DNA of 18,664 nt from Candidatus Magasanikiibacteriota bacterium (GTDB lineage: Bacteria > Patescibacteriota > Patescibacteriia > Magasanikbacterales > UBA922). Shown here one piece after another: positions 14,770 to 18,664 of this stretch (its first letter is position 1; each line of letters starts with the position of its first letter). Under the pieces are notes generated by a model. The model was not told where the DNA came from. It worked only from the letters and a program-made list of their open reading frames with translations, and did not search any database. Made by a program: the position numbers and the translations under genes. Where the stretch lies: positions 6,901 through 25,564 of the forward strand of contig JAHFIE010000003.1 of assembly GCA_023246565.1 (NCBI GenBank). Direction: 5' to 3'.

Positions 14770-14848
14770 TTATCCACAAATTGTGCATAACCGTTGTCTT
14801 GACAATTTTTTTAAATTATGTAAAATTTTAAGACTTAAAAATTTTTCT
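14770..14848. other. Candidate replication origin: paired DnaA boxes beside an AT-rich stretch
   Basis: TTATCCACA (14770-14778), the exact consensus DnaA box, is followed 3 bp later by TGTGCATAA (14782-14790), the reverse complement of TTATGCACA, also consensus. They form an inverted pair. From 14803 to 14848 the sequence is almost pure A/T and could melt. A ParB-like gene starts immediately after. Two boxes are few for a complete origin, so this could instead be DnaA control of the parB promoter. A GGGGA/TCCCC hairpin and two GATTGCGC copies lie just upstream (about 14715-14745). Confidence 0.45.
14799..14826 (+). promoter_or_regulatory. Promoter of the ParB-like gene
   Basis: TTGACA (14799-14804), 16-bp spacer, TAAAAT (14821-14826). 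The transcript start would be about 16 nt before ATG 14849. The DnaA-box pair ends 8 bp before the -35, so DnaA binding could affect this promoter. Confidence 0.6.
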
Positions 14849-15721
14849 ATGAAAGACTACCTACCCGTGGAATTCAAAGAGTTATCAATAACTCAACTGA
14901 GAGAAGACCCAAGACAGCCAAGAGAGGGCTTTAACACCGACGGTGATAAAAATCGCCTGGTACTTTCTCTTAAGCAATTGGGTATACAGCAACCAATTGC
15001 GGTAATGAAACTTGGAGATAATTCGTACCAGATCATTGATGGCCACCGCCGTTTTCGGTGTGCCAAAGATATTGGCATGGAAAAAGTCCCGTGCAGTATT
15101 TACGAGAAGCTCCAGCCAGGAGATTTAGAGCGAGTACGTTTTGAACTTCAAAATAATCGTCGTTTATGGAAACCATTGGAGCGGGCGGCGGCATTGGCTA
15201 ATTTTAAGAACTCATCAGGTATTACCACCAACAAAGAAGCTGCCGAAAAGTTGTTTATTTCAGAGACTCTTGTTAGCAACGCCCTGGCTCTCGGTGATCT
15301 CAAGACCGAGTATAAAGAACTCATGGACAAATATAATCTTGGCCAAAGTTACCGTTTTGAATTTGTCCGGTTACATCCAAAATTGAGACCGATTAAAGAA
15401 TTTACGGTCGACGATATTATTCAGACTCTTTTTGAGCGAGTTTCTCACCGTGTGATTCGTAGCTCAAAAGATTTTCGTACGATTGGGAGAATTTTTTTAC
15501 GCACGACCGCAAATATTAGTCAGATTCATGCTTTCCTATCCGATCCAGATATGCCCGTAACTGAGCTAGAACAAAATACGATTCAGTCTGGATTTTCTTT
15601 GTGGGTAGAACAATCAATCAAAAAAATAAAAGCGAACGAGAAAGCGGGCGCGCTTTTTTCTTCCCAAGAAAAAGTGCTACTTTTGGAAATGCAAAAATTA
15701 CTCAATAAATTTCTTGGCTAA
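14849..15721 (+). CDS. ParB/Spo0J-like partition or regulatory protein
   Basis: A 290-aa protein from ATG 14849; the frame is open further upstream but that part lacks family features and overlaps the promoter. An N-terminal ParB/Srx domain (about 10-95) includes L-x-E-D-P-R-Q-P-R, LGIQQPIAV and D64-G-H-R-R-F-R, the counterpart of the CTP-binding GERR box, with D-G-H replacing G-E. A helix-turn-helix (TTNKEAAEKLFISETLVSNAL, about 130-150) should bind DNA. The C-terminal half is helical. ParB proteins bind centromere-like sites and segregate replicons; some on mobile elements act as regulators. No parA is visible. A GGCTA/TAGCC hairpin (15716-15728) overlaps the stop and may be a weak terminator. 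Confidence 0.75.
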   Translation: MKDYLPVEFKELSITQLREDPRQPREGFNTDGDKNRLVLSLKQLGIQQPIAVMKLGDNSYQIIDGHRRFRCAKDIGMEKVPCSIYEKLQPGDLERVRFELQNNRRLWKPLERAAALANFKNSSGITTNKEAAEKLFISETLVSNALALGDLKTEYKELMDKYNLGQSYRFEFVRLHPKLRPIKEFTVDDIIQTLFERVSHRVIRSSKDFRTIGRIFLRTTANISQIHAFLSDPDMPVTELEQNTIQSGFSLWVEQSIKKIKANEKAGALFSSQEKVLLLEMQKLLNKFLG

Positions 15722-15747
15722 CCTAGCCTTACTTATTAATTACTTGT

Positions 15748-16800
15748 ATGGAAACATTGACCCGAGAAGCAATTAAACAGAAATTAAAGGAATGTAAAAC
15801 CTCAGAAGAGCAGAATGCTTTCATGAAAGATTTGTTTGGCCCTTCGTTTGATTTGCTGCTTGATGCAGAAGTAGCGGACCGTCTTGGTAAACAACCAAGT
15901 GTCACAGAAAAAATACAATCACTTAAAAATAAAGGCATGACCACAGGGGGTATTAGGGCGTATATCAAAGAAACGGATGGTGTACATGTCTCACGAGAAA
16001 AAATCACTGCGGCAATGGAAGAGGGGCTACCAAAAATGCAAGAATGGCTCACAAGACCGCTGGCAAAAATATACCCCATAGTTTTTCTTGATGCGATGCG
16101 CTGTCATGTGCGAGAGAATGGCAAGACTGTCTTAAAGTGTAGTTACCATGCAATCGGTGTAAATATGGACGGCGAAAAAGAATTGTTGGGTATATGGGTT
16201 GCAGACACGGAAGGCGCTAAATTTTGGTTAAGGGTTTTAACTGAAATTAAAAATCGTGGTGTGGAAGACGTACTGATATTTTGCATTGATGGATTAAAGG
16301 GTTTTTCTAAAGCGATTGATGGAGTATTTTCCCAAGCCGTTGTTCAACAATGTATCAACCATCTAGTTCGAAACAGTAGCAAATTTGTTACTGGGAAAAG
16401 TAAGGAGAAGTTTTGTGCTGATTTAAAAGATGTATATAATGCGCCGACCGAAGAAGCTGGTCGCCAAGCTCTTGAAGAAATGAAAATTAAGTGGCCTGAC
16501 TTTATCCCATTTTTAAAGCGTTGGGAAAAGGAATGGACGGAGGTTGCACCATTTTTTGCCTATACACAACCAGTGAGACGGCTTATCTACACGACTAACC
16601 CCATTGAAAGTCTGCACAGTGTCTTCCGACGCGCCCTTAATGCCCGTGGTGTGCTACCAAACGAGGAGGCGGTCGTATTTACTCTTTGGAACGAACAACT
16701 AGTCATTATGCGCAAATGGGCAGGAAAGCCGATTAAAGAGTGGGGGATGATTATTGCTCATTTGTCGATTATGTTTCCAGATCGAGCGTTGCTTGATTAG
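15748..16800 (+). CDS. IS256-family (Mutator-like) transposase with shortened N-terminal half
   Basis: A 350-aa transposase with the IS256 DDE triad D115 (FLDAMR), D181 (CIDGLKGF) and E287 (TTNPIESLH), plus the conserved EGAKFW, NRGVEDVL and WG-x-x-I-x-x-L segments. Typical members are about 390-410 aa. Here the segment that usually carries N-G-Y and P-R-D-R-x-G-x-F-x-P is missing: the protein passes from EVADRLG (about residue 46) straight to LKNKGMTT (about 60), an in-frame loss of some 45-50 residues. It starts 26 bp after the parB stop and its TAG overlaps the stop of the convergent SIR2 gene, leaving no room for the normal IS ends. It may be an immobilised remnant or a domesticated gene transcribed from the parB promoter. 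Confidence 0.85.
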   Translation: METLTREAIKQKLKECKTSEEQNAFMKDLFGPSFDLLLDAEVADRLGKQPSVTEKIQSLKNKGMTTGGIRAYIKETDGVHVSREKITAAMEEGLPKMQEWLTRPLAKIYPIVFLDAMRCHVRENGKTVLKCSYHAIGVNMDGEKELLGIWVADTEGAKFWLRVLTEIKNRGVEDVLIFCIDGLKGFSKAIDGVFSQAVVQQCINHLVRNSSKFVTGKSKEKFCADLKDVYNAPTEEAGRQALEEMKIKWPDFIPFLKRWEKEWTEVAPFFAYTQPVRRLIYTTNPIESLHSVFRRALNARGVLPNEEAVVFTLWNEQLVIMRKWAGKPIKEWGMIIAHLSIMFPDRALLD

Positions 16801-17792
16801 TCTGCTCTCTGAAGGGCTTCTCGTATTTTATTAAAATGAACAGTCTCATCTTGATTTCCAGGAAAAATCTCTTTTAACTGATAGGGGAAATATCCGCGCA
16901 GACCCTTAAGAATATCGCGAGCATAATAATGCCCACCTCGATCAAAAAGATTTTTTAGTTCTGACGGTGGTTTTGTACTGATAATATAAATCTTCAAATC
17001 ATGATTATTGACTCCATCAACCAAAACCTGATTAATATGCTGGTCCCCAAAACCGTATCCAACAATAAGTATTTTTTTACCCCCCTCTTTAATTACTTGC
17101 TGAAATAACTCAGAGTACCATTTTAGCAGTGGCTCTTTTTCAATAAGTTCTGACTTATTTTTGCCAATCACCATTTGGTTTGATCCGTCAGATGATCTCC
17201 AGCCGTAAGAGCCGTGTAGTTTGATGTAGGTTAATCCTGCATGATCTTTGAAAGCCTGCTCTGCTTTGATCACAGCATCTTCCCTTGGTAGGGTCACAAA
17301 TTTGTCTGGTGTAAAATCTCTACAGTGGCCATTATAAAGCTCTTGGGCAAAAAATGGTGCACCAGGGGATCGATGACCGTTTTTACGTTCGATAAAGATA
17401 TCCTGGTTGAGAGTAAAAAATAAACCTTTAGTATCACCTTCACCAGCAAATAGATTAGTTAGCTTGTTCCAACCATACCAGTTTACTGGATGTGGGCTAT
17501 CAGTATTAAAAACCCAATCCTTTGTTGCATCGTCTAAATTCTTGTAGGCTCGTTCTACTACTCTTTTCATCACATTTTTGTCCTCCTCAGAAAATTTTCC
17601 GGTCATTACTGTCGAGTAAACCGATTCAAAATCATAATCCTCCTGGAGGAGGCCACGAAGATTATTGTTATTTTGAATTTCTATATCGTTAAATATTTGT
17701 GCCCACATTTCAGACCCTAAAAAACCACCGAAATTTTTAGTAAAACCAGCACCCGTTAGTAAAATTGAATTTTTTGATTTAAATTCGATCAT
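16797..17792 (-). CDS. SIR2-family (SIR2_2-like) putative NADase defence protein
   Basis: A 331-aa protein that starts at ATG 17792 with an AAGGA about 10 nt upstream. It has the SIR2 Rossmann glycine motif TGAGFT (13-18), the TLNQD motif (N129, D131), KLHGS (H193, the likely catalytic histidine) and VGYGFGDQHI (245-253). No second domain (TPR, HerA, Argonaute or similar) is fused. Stand-alone and fused SIR2 proteins of this type deplete NAD+ during phage infection or attack invading plasmids. That role is inferred from family and from the mobile-element setting. The 3' end overlaps the convergent transposase gene by a few bases. It has its own promoter and is insulated from the upstream ArdC-like gene by a strong terminator. 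Confidence 0.8.
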   Translation of the reverse strand: MIEFKSKNSILLTGAGFTKNFGGFLGSEMWAQIFNDIEIQNNNNLRGLLQEDYDFESVYSTVMTGKFSEEDKNVMKRVVERAYKNLDDATKDWVFNTDSPHPVNWYGWNKLTNLFAGEGDTKGLFFTLNQDIFIERKNGHRSPGAPFFAQELYNGHCRDFTPDKFVTLPREDAVIKAEQAFKDHAGLTYIKLHGSYGWRSSDGSNQMVIGKNKSELIEKEPLLKWYSELFQQVIKEGGKKILIVGYGFGDQHINQVLVDGVNNHDLKIYIISTKPPSELKNLFDRGGHYYARDILKGLRGYFPYQLKEIFPGNQDETVHFNKIREALQRAD

Positions 17793-17821
17793 ATTTTGTT
17801 TGTCCTTGTATTAGTAGGGGG

Positions 17822-17850
17822 ATTGTAGGGCTTTTAACTCCCGGAGTCAA
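17822..17850 (-). promoter_or_regulatory. SIR2 gene promoter with palindromic operator candidate
   Basis: On the - strand: TTGACT (17850-17845), 17-bp spacer, TACAAT (17827-17822). Transcription would start about 22 nt before ATG 17792. The palindrome TTGACTCCGGGAGTTAA (17850-17834, one mismatched pair) covers the -35 and the first half of the spacer, an ideal place for a repressor. Confidence 0.65.
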
Positions 17851-17891
17851 TCAAAATTAACTTTTTTTTAAGATGAACGCATATAGAAACG

Positions 17892-17927
17892 AAAAAAAGG
17901 GACCGAGTCACCCTGACCCGATCCCTT
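17892..17927 (-). terminator. Intrinsic terminator of the ArdC-like gene
   Basis: On the - strand a 14-bp stem (17927-17914 with 17910-17897) with two G-T wobbles and a GGG loop is followed by a T7 run (17898-17892, overlapping the stem base). It starts 10 bp after the ArdC-like stop. It is the clearest terminator in the window. Confidence 0.85.
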
Positions 17928-17936
17928 AATATCTCC

Positions 17937-18227
17937 CTACCCAATCTTCTCAACCTGACGGACATAGAAAAGACTAATTGTCTTTACATACCTCCGGACA
18001 ACGTCGCCCGTTTTGTCCCTCTGCTCAATAATGGTAAAGGACTTAATCGCCTTCTCACCATATTTTACCTTGTAGCCGTTCTCACGCCACTGACTAAACG
18101 TCAAACAATTACTTCGTGGGTCGTAATTGCTGGCTTCTTCTTGGCCCCAACGCTCAAGAATCTGCTCCCTAACCTGCTCGGCAGTAGTTGCCGAACCTCT
18201 CCAACTGGAAACGATAGTACGTTCCAT
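17937..18227 (-). CDS. ArdC N-terminal-like small protein
   Basis: A 96-aa protein starting at ATG 18227. The core LTFSQWRENGYKVKYGEKAIKS (about 41-62) matches the N-terminal ssDNA-binding domain of ArdC-type anti-restriction proteins (pattern t-x-x-Q-W-x-x-x-G-x-x-V-x-x-G-E-K), and the strand KTISLFYVRQVEKI closes the domain. Full ArdC proteins are about 300 aa with a zinc metallopeptidase-like C-terminus, absent here: the gene ends cleanly and is followed by a strong terminator, so this is a single-domain form rather than a broken gene. It may coat incoming single-stranded DNA during conjugation. No Shine-Dalgarno site is present; a terminator-like hairpin with a T6 run ends 5 nt before the ATG. 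Confidence 0.65.
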   Translation of the reverse strand: MERTIVSSWRGSATTAEQVREQILERWGQEEASNYDPRSNCLTFSQWRENGYKVKYGEKAIKSFTIIEQRDKTGDVVRRYVKTISLFYVRQVEKIG

Positions 18228-18232
18228 ATAAT

Positions 18233-18274
18233 AAAAAATACGGCCATAAATATATGTCCAATGGACTTGGCCGT
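18233..18274 (-). terminator. Terminator/attenuator hairpin before the ArdC-like gene
   Basis: ACGGCCA (18274-18268 on the - strand) pairs with TGGCCGT (18246-18240), with an inner GTCC-ATT-GGAC, and is followed by A-TTTTTT (18239-18233). It lies between the structured element at 18280-18399 and the ATG at 18227, so it could stop transcription before the gene unless prevented. Confidence 0.5.
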
Positions 18275-18279
18275 GTGCG

Positions 18280-18399
18280 CCGCATCAGACGGGCTACACA
18301 AAGCGGCTGATAGCTTGCCTTTGTCAAGGTGGAGACGAGGCACGAGTTCTTACCTTTACTAAGGATAAGCTGACGCTATACTACCAAGCCCTGATGCGG
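18280..18399 (-). ncRNA. Multi-helix RNA candidate upstream of the ArdC-like gene
   Basis: Five nested helices are seen (+ strand coordinates): P1 18280-18288 with 18391-18399 (9 bp, CCGCATCAG), P1b 18292-18295 with 18387-18390, P2 18310-18314 with 18375-18379, P3 18316-18320 with 18338-18342, P4 18349-18354 with 18363-18369 (one bulge). P3 and P4 sit inside P2, making a three-way junction. Read on the - strand it is followed by a hairpin plus T6 and then the ArdC-like start, the layout of a riboswitch or attenuator. I do not recognise a known class, and a free small RNA or a recombination site is possible. Confidence 0.4.
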
Positions 18400-18400
18400 G

Positions 18401-18664
18401 AATAGGTCAATGTAAGTTAATGGGTTTAAAATAAAAAACAGGCTCATAATAAGTCTGCTCAGATGATGTCGGGTGTAGTATGTTTTGTTTGGAGTTCTTT
18501 ATCTTGGTTGTTTGTCTTTTTTGGTTTTTGTCCGTGTTCGTCGTTTCACCCCCTCCATCTCTCCATCCACGAATGAATAAAGGAATTAAGGTAATTAGTA
18601 ATTAAGTAATAATAATATTAAATAAATAGATAGTATAATTGTAAGTAGATTAAGTTAAAGTAAG
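18401..18664. other. Noncoding DNA ending in an AT-rich low-complexity tract
   Basis: No gene seen on either strand. 18470-18545 is strongly G/T-rich on the + strand, then a CTCCATC-type short repeat (about 18550-18567). From 18575 to the end the sequence is almost only A, T and occasional G with repeated TAATTA, TTAAG and TAATAA words. It could be an origin-type unwinding region, an upstream regulatory region or the ragged end of an assembly. Confidence 0.4.

Noticed and set aside
14648..14848. A longer N-terminus for the ParB-like protein starting at 14648.
   Set aside because: That stretch covers the DnaA boxes and the promoter, has no ParB features, and ATG 14849 matches the domain start.
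18290..18391. Possible tRNA: GGGCT and AGCCC ends about 100 bp apart with internal hairpins.
   Set aside because: No 5+7 anticodon arm and no TTCGA T-loop on either strand; better described as an unassigned structured element.
1..18664. CRISPR array.
   Set aside because: No regularly spaced direct repeats were seen; the Cas4-like domain in the DUF2779 protein has no cas neighbours.

Overview
The window is an AT-rich accessory region (roughly 40% GC by eye). It best fits a Patescibacteria/CPR-type bacterium or a conjugative element of one. This is inference: it rests on a compact VirB6-like/PrgI/VirB4/M23 transfer cluster without an outer-membrane core, genes that overlap or nearly touch, mostly weak Shine-Dalgarno sites, and a diversity-generating retroelement (DGR) with a GC-rich lectin-like target. 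TGA and TAG both act as ordinary stops, so no recoded genetic code is indicated.

Layout. (1) 1-3999, + strand: 3' end of a polytopic T4SS membrane protein, a PrgI-family protein, the VirB4 ATPase and a membrane-anchored M23 peptidase. (2) 4182-10319, + strand: a strong promoter, then a two-gene operon encoding a 1525-aa SF1 helicase fused to a PD-(D/E)XK nuclease and a DUF2779 protein that combines a Cas4/RecB-like nuclease with a DEDD exonuclease. This looks like a DNA-processing or defence pair. (3) 10581-13267: a DGR. A strong promoter and structured leader precede a GC-rich target gene (10813-11361) whose last 132 bp are the variable repeat. The template repeat lies 380 bp downstream (11736-11867), and the reverse transcriptase follows at 12284-13267. 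The two repeats differ at 19 positions and every one is an A in the template. An avd gene lies antisense between template and RT and is interrupted by an in-frame amber codon. (4) 13268-14627: noncoding DNA with nested inverted repeats, then a zinc-ribbon DDE transposase whose N-terminus is reached only by slipping on an A8 run. (5) 14770-16800: an inverted pair of DnaA boxes beside an AT-rich stretch, a ParB-like gene, and an IS256-like transposase that has no room for insertion-sequence ends. (6) 16797-18400, - strand: an ArdC-N-like small protein preceded by a multi-helix RNA candidate and terminator, an intrinsic terminator, then a SIR2-family gene with its own promoter carrying a palindromic operator candidate. 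(7) 18401-18664: noncoding, ending in a very AT-rich low-complexity tract.

Taken together the window reads as cargo and maintenance DNA of a mobile element: transfer (T4SS), persistence (ParB, DnaA boxes), anti-restriction (ArdC-like), putative defence (helicase-nuclease operon, SIR2) and protein diversification (DGR). The DGR is the best-supported notable system. The antisense amber-interrupted avd and the structured RNA before the ArdC-like gene are its most unusual companions.
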